Shown here in pieces: positions 34,201 through 44,806 of a DNA stretch of 64,000 nucleotides (its first letter is position 1; each line of letters starts with the position of its first letter). The stretch covers positions 1,783,501-1,847,500 of the forward strand of contig NC_082408.1 in assembly GCF_004011695.2 (NCBI RefSeq), given 5' to 3'. Source of the stretch: Ascochyta rabiei. Taxonomy: Eukaryota; Ascomycota; Dothideomycetes; Pleosporales; Didymellaceae. The notes beneath the pieces were generated by a model. That model was not told the DNA's origin. It searched no databases and worked only from the letters and a program-made list of their open reading frames with translations. The position numbers and the translations under genes were made by a program.

Positions 34201-37200
34201 GTACGCGAACTTGACATAGGCATCGTGCTTGTTGTCATGCCACTTCTGAAGCTCTCGAAGAACATCATTGAGAAACCGACCGAAGTTTTTCGACTCTTCT
34301 TCCGAGTACATGCCGATGATACAGCTGAGCTTGTTGGTGGAAAAGAGAAGGTCGAGCAGCTTGATTGTACGGAACCCAGGCACTCCAGAGCTGTGCATGA
34401 AATGTAGCATAGCGGAAGTGTATTGCGCATCGTGCAGAGACATGCGGCTGCGGGGGATGAAGCAGTCCTGCAACAGGGCCAAGTGAAGAGCGTCAGATCG
34501 AGGACCGACCATAGGCACGTCTGCGAACCACTTGCTCATTTCGACCCGCAACTGATCCTGAGTAGCCTTGGCGATCTTCGCAACAGCGTCTCGCTCCTTG
34601 CTTAGCTTCGCGATCTCTTCTTTTGCGCGTCGCTGTTCTGGCGTGTCCTGCTTAGGAATGCGCGAGTTGTATCGACGGTCTGCGTGCGTAGGGGCGGCTT
34701 TTTGTTGCCAATTCTGGATCGTCTCGCGGTATCGATCTCTAATACCATTCTGATCGACGTCGGGAAGAGACAATTGCCAGAATGTGACATAGAACGACAG
34801 GCAAGGATGATCTGCAAAAGACTCGGGCAGTACTGCTCTCAACTGTTCCGTTACTCTTTCGATCTCGGGATTCGAAAGACCGGCCATAGTCGTTCCCACC
34901 AAAACGCCCTCGGATTCAGTCTTAGCGGCCTCGTTCATCTCAACATCTCCAGGCGCACTAGAGGCACCATCGCCTACAGCGGTAGAGGGAGTAGCAGTGC
35001 TGTTGACTGCTGTGCTCTCTGCTCCTCCCATTGCGATGTCTCCACTGTTGCTCCGGTTTTTGGTATCTGAAGACCTGTCTTGTTGCTCAACCCTGAAAGA
35101 GTTTGCTTTCGCAGCTATGCTTGCACGGCAAATGGTGAAAGCAATAGTTGGGTCCACGCCATAATCAGAGATCATTTCGATCAAACCTGGGAAAGCGCTG
35201 TCGAAATCTTCCTCCGAGAAGTAGGCGCGAAGGAATTCGAGATATTGAAAGAGGTTCGAATGCAGTTTATCAGCGTTGAAGAAGACCACTTTGTCAGGAG
35301 CATCAAGCTGATCATCGCGATGAATGAAAGCCTCGACATGCTGTGCCAGCGCGACCAGAATCTGCGGCGCCAGGTCTCTGTCCTTCAGGCATTTTGCTAA
35401 TCGCTTGGCCGAGGTAACAGCCTGATGACGATTGTCCGCAAGGTTGTGCTGCAGGGTGTATGCGCGAAGGACTGGCCCTGCACTCAACGAAAGGACGGTG
35501 GATTCCGAGAGTGAGCCGGTGGCTGCGATACCACCCATCCATTTAACCATCTGCTCGAGGACGTCGAGCATGTACAGCTCACCCGAAGATTGTAGAAGCT
35601 GGTGTGTCGTGTATTGCAAAACCGGGGTCGGATCCAGCAGGGTGTATCTCTGGTAGGCTCTGCCAATGAACAAAGACAGGTTGGTAAGCCAGCCTTGGGC
35701 GAACATGCCATCGCCCTTTTTTCCTTCTTTGTTAGGATTCGTGAGGGTGGTAACGAGGGTCCAAGTCAGAACGTCATACCCGAGGAAGGTGATGTATTTG
35801 CTGCACTCCACAAGGGCGTCGATCATATTTGGATAGCTAATAAGTCGCGTGACAATGTTCTTGAAGACGATTCCAGGATTGGAATAAGAAATCTTGGCAA
35901 TCCTGCGTCCGGACTCCTTGGTGTTTGTAGCCGTGACTTTGTTCAATTCCTTACTCGTTGCGTGTTGCACCTTTTTGAAGAACTGTCTGAAGATTGGTTT
36001 GCTGGCTCCCTTGACTTGCCATTGTTCGTATATGGTAAAGCGTGTTGCGGTGTCGAACTGCTTGAGAAGCTCCCATACTTCATTCACGACACCCGGGTTC
36101 TGACCAGTGAAAGAGAGCGTTGGAGTGAGGAAAGTTGTCGAGAATCTGATCCAGCGCTGTCGGTTTGCATCTGATGGGTTATTTGCAAAGTCTTTTCTCG
36201 CTATGCGTGCGATTTTTGTCAAAAGAACAGTATCTTTGCCGCACTCGGGGCCTACCAACCCAAGCAAGGTGGTACACAGTTTGATCACGTCGTCGACGTC
36301 TTGGCAAACAGGTACATTGTCAGCCCAGTCTTCCCAGTAGAATCGATAATCGACACCATCGCCTGCATCTTTCTGATCTGGTTTAGGCCATCGAAGTGTT
36401 CGTCGGGGTGTGAAATCGCTTGGGCGGGAAAGGCCTCGAGAAACGGCGCCTTTTGTTACGACTGGAATCTGCTCTGGGGAGATAGGCCTTGCTGCTTCGT
36501 AGACTTTGCTGATTGAGTGATGGGCTAGACGAGACATAAGTTCAAGTAGGTCCGGGTAGACCTCCAGTAACCAAGGATGGAGGCCAAGGATAAACAAGGC
36601 TTCAGGCAAAGCGCCAATGCAGAGCAAACTTTTAAGAAGTTGGTACTTCTGATCAGCTGGCTCTGGCAGTGGGGGCTTCGCATCTGTGGCTTCGCTGGGT
36701 TTTCCAGGAGTGCCGCTCTCAGACTCGGGCCTTGTGGATTTGTCGGCTTCTCTGAGGCGGCTTACGGCAGGCGGTCCTTGTATAGTGTCGTCCGAGAGCA
36801 CTGACAGTGTCAATGCATTGTCTTTTCCGCTCTCCTTCTCTTCCTTCTCCCTCTTAGCTTCTATCAGCTTCCGTTTGTGAGCGGACATTTCGCTCTCTGG
36901 TGGATACAGATGTGGATAAAGATCTAGAATCGAGATAAATCCCACTTTGACGAGAAGGGCAGCCAGGTGGATTAGGTTGTCGGGGAGGAAATCTGATGCG
37001 TCGCGAGCATCAGACGCGTAGAATTGCAACTTGAAGCCAAGAAGCTGAGCAGCGGTATCATTACCCGAAGGCGGCAATGTCCCGGTTTGCAACATCCAGT
37101 CATCTGCCCATTTCCGTGCAGCTTGTTGATCGGAAAGAGTAGCGCCCTCTGCATGGATTTTCTCGTCTCTCGGCCTGTTGTTCGCAGTGATACGTCGAGC

Positions 37201-38520
37201 GCCAAGCTCGAAAAAGACCTCGATGCCCTTCCCGGCTCGTGAAGCTTCGAGCTCTCCAACACGGTCCCAAAACTTGCGGTCTCGGCGTTCACGTAGCTGC
37301 AGTTGTTGAAGCTTCTCCTCCTCAGAGTGATACCACAACGGTGATTCTGGTTGGGCCCAGTTTGGAAGTGTCGATACTTCCGGCTCCTCCCACTCGATAC
37401 CCTCCAGTCCCCGCTGCTCTGGCCACCATGCGCTGCAGCGAAGTAGCTTGACGAAGAACTTTCCATGCTTGACGAGTAAATTGGCAAAGACATCGAGTGT
37501 CACGTCGAGAACTCTGCCAATGTCCAAGTCGAATGCGCCAATGAGAGCATTCACTCGCTGGTATGTTTCACTAACGACTTCGTGACTCGGTGGCTCGCTG
37601 TTGACTGTAGTAAAGTATTCGGTCATGAGCTTCGAATAGCCCTCGGTCTCTTCGCGAAGGAGATTGTAATTCGATTGGCGGTAGAGAGCGTGTGTGGCTT
37701 TGCGGACGGCCATCTTCCCGAAGCTTCCACGGACCAGCTCAAGATGTTTCAGTAAGTTGATATCGAGTTCGGAGCGCATTCGCCCGACATCGATATCCGT
37801 TGCCATGAGCATAGGCCGTACCAAAGTCTGCTTGTGTTCGTTCTCTGTCAAGGAGCTGAGCGTGTCGAGGAAGGTGGATACGGGGTCTACCGACTCGTTT
37901 GGGGGTGCAGCGACAATGTCTCGAACCAACGATCCCAGCTCGCCTGAGCTCAACAGGCGATCCATCGACGCCTCGATGATCTCGTGGAATACGACGGATA
38001 GCGTAAAGACATCGCCTTTACGCTGGGCCGTCAGCGCAGCTTGGACAACTGCTTGTCGTGCTTCATTGTTCCATTTGGCAACGCGTTGGGGCGTCAGGTA
38101 CTCGTTGCTCTCTGGTACTTCGCGCGTCGGCGCTGAGGGCAGAGAGACTGGGTCCTTGGATGGTGCTGGATTAGATGGTGCCGGAGCAGATGGCGCCGGA
38201 GCAGATGGCGCCGGAGCAGATGGCGCCGGCTGAGCAGGTCTAGGCGGATGGGGTGCGCCTACTGTTGGGGATCTGGCTGGTGGAGAAGCATACGCGACGC
38301 TGGGACTTTGTGGTACGCTGTAACCGCCACGGCCTCCTCCGCCCATCCCCGCTCCTCCCCTGCTTTGCCGCCTGTCTCCACCTCCTCGTCCGCCACGTGG
38401 GCTGTTCTGGTGTTGAGTATGCGCGAGTGGTAGATTCTGTGGTCGGTGCGGCGACGGTCGCGGGCTATCGTCGTAGGAGAAGGTGCGGTCGCCACGCTTT
38501 CGTTTCGGACCAGGAGCCAT
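31228..38520 (-). CDS. THO2: THO complex subunit 2 (Tho2)
   Basis: Tho2 is the scaffold of the nuclear THO/TREX complex, coupling transcription to mRNA packaging and export and limiting R-loops. Exons are 38520-33662, 33613-32307 and 32261-31228 (introns of 48 and 45 nt), giving 2399 residues. After a basic, glycine-rich N-terminus and a 15-bp-repeat-encoded Pro/Ala/Ser stretch, residues from about 120 to 1000 form the helical Tho2 N-terminal region (LITRLISYPNMIDALVECSKYITFLGYDVL is recognisable in parts). The conserved C-terminal domain contains HFMHSSGVPGFRTIKLLDLL, GRFLNDVLRELQKWH and HWRTEWQYRN. The last 800 residues, encoded mainly by exons 2 and 3, are disordered and rich in Arg, Asp, Glu, Ser and Pro (SRDRE-like), ending in KRRR. 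The tail suggests RNA or DNA contact, as for yeast Tho2. Confidence 0.93.
38155..38235. repeat. 15-bp tandem repeat in THO2 exon 1
   Basis: About five imperfect copies of a 15-bp unit (GGAGCAGATGGCGCC on the plus strand) encode a repeated APAPS motif near residue 100 of Tho2. The repeat is in frame, so copy-number changes would not break the protein. Confidence 0.85.
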
Positions 38521-39088
38521 TTTGGATGTCTCTGGTGGTCGCGAGACCGGCGAAGGGAAAGGACTGGATTAGTGTTCGCAGAACATGCACGGCGCCGCGA
38601 GAGCTCGTGAGATAGCGTGGGCTTCGTTCCTGGTAGGTGCAAGCGCACGACGGGTGCGACAAGGGACACTGTTTGTAGTTGCGAAACCGCGTAAGGGCGG
38701 AGTCAGCAACGTGACAAAGAAATGCTGTCGCGATGCGGTGGACGCGGCTGAGTTTGCGGTCATAGACACTTTGTCACGGAAGCTCAAGCCGCGAGCGTTC
38801 GCTAGCTTAGAGAGCGCTGCCAAGGCTACCCCACAGAACTGCTCCAACGCCGAACGCCGCCGTTCACTTGGTTCACAGCACAATCATACATAGGGACATG
38901 TCTCGAGTCTGGCATACAACGAAGTGTCAACACACAGAATGAGTTCATGTCTCGCACGATGAGAATATGGTTTCTGGCAGGAAAATAGAAAGTCATTGTG
39001 ACTGCCATCAAGGCGAAGCTATCCAAGGCCCCAAAAGCGCAGGAGCGACCGTACCCAGCCCAACATCAACTATCCAAATGCATACCAC
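38521..39088. other. Intergenic, THO2 promoter and HEM1 3' side
   Basis: About 570 bp without a supported gene. Overlapping frames at 38569-38893 on both strands are short and lack family features. Confidence 0.5.
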
Positions 39089-41049
39089 CTAAGCAGCAGC
39101 ACTAACAGCGTGAGCTGTGGCCTTGCGCTCGTTCTCAAGAACAGCCTCCAGGATACCAGTAGCACCCTGGCCGGCCTTCATTTCCTTCAACACAGTGTCG
39201 ACGCCAAGCTGCTCGTCGGTCCACAGAGGAAGCTCTTCGGCCTTGTTGGCCTCGCCAACGCCAATGAAGCCACCCTCAGCAGCCCACTCGCTGGTGCGCT
39301 TGATACCGAGCTGCTTCCAAACAGCGTCGAATGCCTCGACCAGGTGCTCTCGGTATTCGCGTACGTGGCCGGGGGTCGGGGTGACACGCAGACGCTCCTG
39401 GCCAACAGGCACGGTGGGGTAGTTGATGGCCTGCACGTAGATACCCCAGTCCTCAAGGAGGAGATCGGAAGCCTTCCTGGCGGTCTCTGCGTTTCCAACC
39501 AAGACTGGCACAATGTGGCTAGGGTTGGGGATTACAGGAATGTCCCGGGCATTCAATTCATCCTTCACTGCACGCGTGTGCAGCTGCTGGAGACGCCTGT
39601 CACCCTGGTAGCTGGACTGGTACTCAATCGCGGTCTTTGCGCCAGCCATAGTCGCCGGGGGGAGCGAAGTGGTGAAAATAAACCCAGGTGCAAGAGACCT
39701 GATGGTGTCCACAAGCTTGGCAGAACCTGCAATGTAGCCGCCAACACAGCCGTATGCCTTTCCAAGCGTGCCGGTGATTATGTCGATGCGGTCCATGACT
39801 GTGCCCCGAGGCTTGCCGGCCTTGTGAGCTTCGTAGTCGAGGTGCTCCGCTACACCGGCACCGTGCGATCCATACATGCCAACGGCGTGTACCTCATCCA
39901 AGAATGTGATGGCGCCGTACTTCTCTGCAAGGTCGCAGATCTCCTCGATAGGGCCAATGGAGCCGCACATGCTGTAGACGCTCTCAAACGCAATGATCTT
40001 GGGGTATTCAGCGGGGATTGAAGCTAGCTTGGCCTCAAGATCAGCAACGTCGTTGTGCTTGAAGACCATCTTCTTCGCGCCAGAATGACGGATACCCTGA
40101 ATCATCGAAGCGTGGTTCAGGCTATCCGAAAGGATGACACAGTTGGGCATCTTGCTGCCGAGGGTCGCAAGAGTGGCATCGTTTGCGACGTAGCACGAAG
40201 AAAAAACCAAAGAAGCCTCCTTCGAGTGGAGCTTCGCAATGGTATCTTCCAGTGCCACTGCATGCTGGTTGTGGCCAGAAATGTTCCTGGTGCCTCCAGC
40301 ACCAGCTCCGTAGCTATCAAGCGTCTCGTGCATCGACTTCAGCACGGCCGGGTTGCGGCCCATGCCGAGATAGTCGTTGGAGCACCATACGGTGACCTTG
40401 TCCTCAGGCGACTCCTTATGGGCGCGGGGAAACTCCTTGGCCAGTCGGTTGATGTTGTTGAAGTAGCGGTAGGACTTGTCCTTGTGCTTTCTGTCCAGTT
40501 CGGCCTCATAGTATGCCTCGTAATCGAAGTGTGCGGACTTGGCGTTGCCGACGTTGGCGGATTTGGCAATGGCTGACTTCGTCGCTGCAGGAGGGAAGGG
40601 GATCGGGCCTGCACTTTGGGTCAGCTCTTTCGCGACTTGAATGATTGGTGTTGGTCGAAGAATCGCCATGTGGCGCTGATGACGTAGAGGACTCCAACAC
40701 CGTCCGAAGGTCAATCCGTACCTTGCTGGCCGCGAACGCGCTCTATCTCGACGTGAGCCTCTTTGTGCGCAGTCGTGTGCAACTTGGCGCGATTGACACG
40801 GGAGTGGTAAGCGCGGACACCGCCGAAAGCACCAGCGAGGGCGCTGTTGCCGGTACGGGCGCTCTGGACGGCAAGTGCCTTGCCCATGATGGGACAGCGC
40901 TTGCCAAGCACCTGCAAGTTCGACATGCTTCCAGCGCTGGGGGAGACATCGTGGCTGGCGGCGGTGGTCGAGAGCGAGCGAAGCGTGGCGGGGGACGTCT
41001 TGTGGAGGAACGGGCACATGGTCCTCGACTGGCGGAGAAGAGCCTCCAT
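39089..41049 (-). CDS. HEM1: 5-aminolevulinate synthase, mitochondrial
   Basis: The enzyme condenses glycine with succinyl-CoA in the mitochondrial matrix, the first step of heme synthesis, using pyridoxal phosphate. Exons are 41049-40722 and 40635-39089 (86-nt intron), giving 624 residues. The N-terminus [17 protein letters not shown] is a basic presequence with two Cys-Pro heme-regulatory-type motifs (TMCPFL and KRCPIM). The catalytic core includes [59 protein letters not shown] and the PLP-binding Lys402 in TGTLGKAYG. The splice is the least certain part: a donor GTACGG with acceptor TTCAAG gives QQ-VAKELTQ, while an acceptor at CATCAG would require a different, weaker donor. The presequence and core are certain either way. 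Confidence 0.94.
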
Positions 41050-41108
41050 GATGGTCAATGGCAGAAAGGGGCAAGGTTTTGACGGTTGCGTGGAATTTGT
41101 CACCGTCA

Positions 41109-41142
<34 letters not shown>

Positions 41143-42604
41143 TAGGGAGAAGTAGGAGAAGAAGTAGGAGAAAGGTTGGAGCCGTGTGAGGATGCGCGGA
41201 CACAAATCATTTCATACGCGGATTTGAGAGCCAGACTAAGCGGCCGGGCGCGGCATCAAATGGAAGAGCATTCATTGGCCACATGCCGCTTAGTATGCCG
41301 ACACCAACATCGATCATGGTTTCATTGCTCTGACGGCTGATGGCTTGCACGATCCGCGTGAGGGGTACCGGAGCCTGTCTCTCAGCTCTTGGTGCTGGAA
41401 CCAGAGGTGCTGTTGACCCTGAGGGCATTTGTACGACGGCCCGACGGGGCCCACTGCTCGAACATCAAACCTCAGGCCAGCTGGTTACAAACCACAAAAC
41501 ACAACACAGACAAAGTGCAAAGGTACAGAAACGGTGCGTGAGCAGCTCATGCACCGGGTAGCAATCATGCACGCCTGCGATCAGACTGTCGTCGGCCACA
41601 AGGGCCTCGTTGCCATAGTCCATGTACTCCGTAGCCAGCCTCGGAACCCTTGCTGCCCGTACCACTGCTCAGTACAGTCATGATCAGCGCCACCACTCAA
41701 GCCATTTCGCGTGTCAGATCGCTGTTCATTGGCTAACAGCAGCACTACAGCCCATGGTACAGGCGCTCGTTCTTCCGCATTTGGCTCCGTACCAGCCTCG
41801 GTCAGTGACAGCACTTCCGTTACTTCTCGCACAGATCGTCGACGCTTGAAACAAACCGTAGAAGACCTTTCTACAAGACAATTGCACGGGTGCACGGCGT
41901 GTGTCGGCAAGATGCCGACGCTCGGGGAAAAGATGCCGCAAAATTCTGGCCAGTGGTGTGACAATATAGACGTAAAGTAAAGTCAGCAACCGTGGCCAGG
42001 CCTGAGCAAGCGCGGAGAGTGGGGTCTTCTCAGCTCGTGCGAACACTATAGTTGGCGATGGGAAATGCGACCGAGATCGCACGACTTCTGTGTACCTGTC
42101 TCACTCCAACCAAAGAGCTTTTGCTTGCTGACTACCTCCGCTGCACGCCTTGTCCTGTGCGTGGCTGTCAACCCTAAATACAGCGTCTTTTTATGTCTAC
42201 TAGATTAGAGTCACTAGCGTAACAATACTCTCTAGGTTATCTTGCACTGGAAAGACACAATATACCCGGGTTTTTCAATCTAAGAAGCTAGACAGCCTAC
42301 ATATTTTTACGTGAATTCCATCTTGTATTGTATATTTCCATCTGCTAAGAGAGGGTTTCAAGGGACAGAACTAATGTTCAACGAGATTCAGGCCCCCTAC
42401 ATGCTGGTAAGATGCTTGAAGTAGGCTCTGCTCACAAGCCACTGCCAAGCCCACTTACACTACTTTCGCCTGCTACCACACTCCGGAGCAGTGAGCGCAG
42501 TACGTCATGACCAACTTCCGCTGTGCCATTGCATAGTCACAAAATTGTCAGATACCATTCCAGTGTGCTGGAGCACCTAGTAGCAACCATTTAATGTGAC
42601 GCAT
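41050..42604. other. HEM1 promoter and long intergenic region
   Basis: About 1.55 kb. The part next to HEM1 carries a G-rich hexanucleotide repeat (listed separately). Overlapping 65-130 codon frames around 41430-42080 appear on both strands without motifs and are taken as chance. An AT-rich block lies at about 42165-42360 and resembles RIP-affected sequence. Confidence 0.5.
41108..41148. repeat. GGGTGA hexanucleotide repeat, G-quadruplex-like
   Basis: The plus strand shows GAGGGT units in tandem, making several GGG runs spaced by TGA and ending with one GGTTAGGG. It lies 60-100 bp upstream of the HEM1 start codon, in its leader or core promoter, with the G-rich strand opposite the coding strand. 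The single TTAGGG is not a telomere array. Confidence 0.85.
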
Positions 42605-44287
42605 TCATCTTTGTAAAGGCTGCGGGAGTGGCTCGTCGTCATCGGATAGTTCAATAATTTCAGCCTGCGAAGGCTGCATCGGATTGCTGAGTGCTGCATG
42701 GCTAAAGGTCGTGCTGAAAACTGTACTGACGTAGTCGCAGAAGGTTGTAGGATCTGCCGAATCTCTTCGCAGACATCTCGCCAGTTTCTCGAGTTGCAGC
42801 TTCGATAGGTCCTCTGAGAGGTAATTACCGCAAAACCACCAGCACAGAAACAGCTTGGTGAAAGTAACGATCTTGGGCAAATCCTGCGGTAGGACGCCCG
42901 GCATCCTGGCATCACCGCAGAGAAGCATGTCGACACAAGCTGGAATCTCTCGAATCATGTTCGCTCTGCCGACATTCTGTAATCTCTGTCTTATCATCTC
43001 TCTCTGTGTTGAGCTGAGGTCGCATATTGCTTTGGACACGACGCGCTTTCGATCTTGTGTGTCCGTTAGCTGAGGCCAGCTCCAACGGCTCACAGTGGCA
43101 ACGGAGGCGTGCTCAGGTGCACTTCCAAGCGGTGTTCCTGGGCGCATAGTGGTGAACACAACCGCTGACGCCACAGGGCTTGGGATCTCAACGATGTCAG
43201 CAGATATGGGCTCTGGCACTAGAGAGTGAGTCTGACGACCATGCCCTCGTCTTTCGTTACTTCGTGCAGGCATTGCAGAGCTATCTTTCAACACTTCATG
43301 ATCAGTCTCGGGGTCAGACGAGTCTGAAGGAGTACCAAGGTCGATAACCTCAAATGGCGAACTTCGCCCCTGCAACCGCCCGAAGAGCTGAGTAGCAGGT
43401 AGAAGTGCGTTATTAGAAACGACAGAGTCTCCATCCCGCAGTTCATTGCCACTGTCGGCATCTGAAGATGCATCATATATGGATGCAAGCCAGTTCGCTC
43501 GCTCAAATAGCTCCACAGTGACCTCCAGATTTCTGCATTTCTGGCAAACAAAGTTAGGAAGATTCACCGTTTCGCTTGTGTCAGCACATACCATCTTGAC
43601 TCCTGCAACTGCGTCGCCCGGATCCTTCGAAATCTCGTCACACAGCCTGTCGAGGCGTTGCCGATAGTACTCTGCTTCTAGTTGGTACTTTTCGACTAGT
43701 ACGTCTTGTCGTCCGGCAGCTTGTGCTTCTTTCCTCATGGCGACTGTGTCATAGACAACGAGTGCTTCGCTCTCTCCTGTCTCATATTTGTGCTCCGTCT
43801 CACCTTTACCTGGCTCCCAGGCATTCGTGTATACTTCGATGCATTCGTTGATGATCTCGGTGACTCGGTCACTGCTCAATTTGCTAGGTCTGGGCGTGGA
43901 ATCCTCAGCTGGTGAGTCGTCTTGATCCTCGCTTTCGTGGTCCATCTCTTCCATGACCTCGGAAAGATAATTGTCCACGTGAGAATAATGGTCGTCTTCT
44001 CCAAGGTCCTCTAGCTCAACTATGCTGGTATCTTCAGCTTGCCACTTTGCCAGGTAGTCCCAGTTCCCGAGAGGAGCCTGCGATGGTGCATTATACGCAC
44101 TACTGGGCTCTGCGTTTTCCAGCTGCGGATATGCTGTCGAGGGTGCTAGCGTGTGATTGATTGGAGCTATTCTCCTTCGCTTGCGGCCATCAGGATTGTG
44201 CTCGCCCATGCTGTCGGACGTCTCTGGAGGGCAGTCATTAGCTAGCTGTAGAGCTCGCCCGCCCGCCGTCGGAGTCGGCCAGGACAT
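42605..44287 (-). CDS. Hypothetical protein with SUMO-interaction-like motifs
   Basis: One uninterrupted frame of 560 residues runs from the ATG at 44287. No enzyme domain is recognised. There are at least three hydrophobic-acidic motifs of the kind that bind SUMO: SIVELEDLGEDD near residue 88, FEVIDLGTPSDSSD in the middle, and EIIELSDDDEPLP at the C-terminus. A further one, ADIVEIPSP, is weaker. An early basic cluster (DGRKRRRI) could be a nuclear localisation signal. Around residue 245 a CxxC pair (FVCQKCRNLEV) could bind metal but lacks partners. The C-terminal 150 residues (SWPQLTDTQDRKRVVSKAICDL, PQDLPKIVTFTKLFLCWWFCGNYL) look folded and helical. The features suggest a nuclear protein in SUMO-dependent regulation; this is inference. 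Confidence 0.65.
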   Translation of the reverse strand: MSWPTPTAGGRALQLANDCPPETSDSMGEHNPDGRKRRRIAPINHTLAPSTAYPQLENAEPSSAYNAPSQAPLGNWDYLAKWQAEDTSIVELEDLGEDDHYSHVDNYLSEVMEEMDHESEDQDDSPAEDSTPRPSKLSSDRVTEIINECIEVYTNAWEPGKGETEHKYETGESEALVVYDTVAMRKEAQAAGRQDVLVEKYQLEAEYYRQRLDRLCDEISKDPGDAVAGVKMVCADTSETVNLPNFVCQKCRNLEVTVELFERANWLASIYDASSDADSGNELRDGDSVVSNNALLPATQLFGRLQGRSSPFEVIDLGTPSDSSDPETDHEVLKDSSAMPARSNERRGHGRQTHSLVPEPISADIVEIPSPVASAVVFTTMRPGTPLGSAPEHASVATVSRWSWPQLTDTQDRKRVVSKAICDLSSTQREMIRQRLQNVGRANMIREIPACVDMLLCGDARMPGVLPQDLPKIVTFTKLFLCWWFCGNYLSEDLSKLQLEKLARCLRRDSADPTTFCDYVSTVFSTTFSHAALSNPMQPSQAEIIELSDDDEPLPQPLQR

Positions 44288-44806
44288 TTCAGTAGGCTAT
44301 GGCATGAGTGTTGGAAGGCGACGACCGCGACTCGCGTAAGATCGTTGCCGTGATGTCGAATCTGTGCGACTAGGGTATATCGGGGTCGGACACGGCACAG
44401 TCACGCAATGATCAGTCTGGATAAGCTGTAGTCGCGTACGCCGACCTAGGAGTAAGCTATTGGCAACAAAAGCTAAGCGGCGACGACGCGAATAAGTGGA
44501 TCCAGGCGCGCGGTCATGTGAGCCTCATTGCGAGATGCGTCGGCCCTTGGTCCAAGGCGTTTAGATTGACTATGTTAAAGCACACAGACTACCAGAATCG
44601 AATTCAGAACAGTTTTGCTCTCTCGCCAAGCGGGGCAAACAGGACACTGGCATTGATGGTGATTGTCGTGGTGACGCTAGATGTCGTGCGAGCTTCGGCG
44701 GAACGAATTCGTTAGCGCGGGGAAAGCATTTGTCAGGTACCTACCTTCACAACCTTTGATCCTCGCAACGGTGCTAGCCACAGCAAACGAATGCGCAGCG
44801 ACAGTC
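44288..44806. other. Divergent promoter region (SIM protein / GSH2)
   Basis: About 520 bp lie between two opposite start codons. The glutathione synthetase frame is open upstream to about 44681, but the chosen ATG precedes the first conserved residues. No other gene is supported. Confidence 0.45.

Noticed and set aside
35602..36174. A 190-codon plus-strand frame inside THO2
   Set aside because: It is antisense to conserved Tho2 sequence and has no family resemblance.
39110..40021. A 303-codon plus-strand frame antisense to HEM1
   Set aside because: Complementary-strand shadow of a highly biased housekeeping coding sequence.
41108..41148. Possible interstitial telomere array
   Set aside because: Only one TTAGGG unit is present; the rest are GAGGGT units, so this is a simple hexanucleotide repeat.
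41055..41205. N-terminal extension of ALAS with repeated Leu-Thr
   Set aside because: The extension lacks an ATG and is a translation of the hexanucleotide repeat; the presequence starting [14 protein letters not shown] is the expected beginning.
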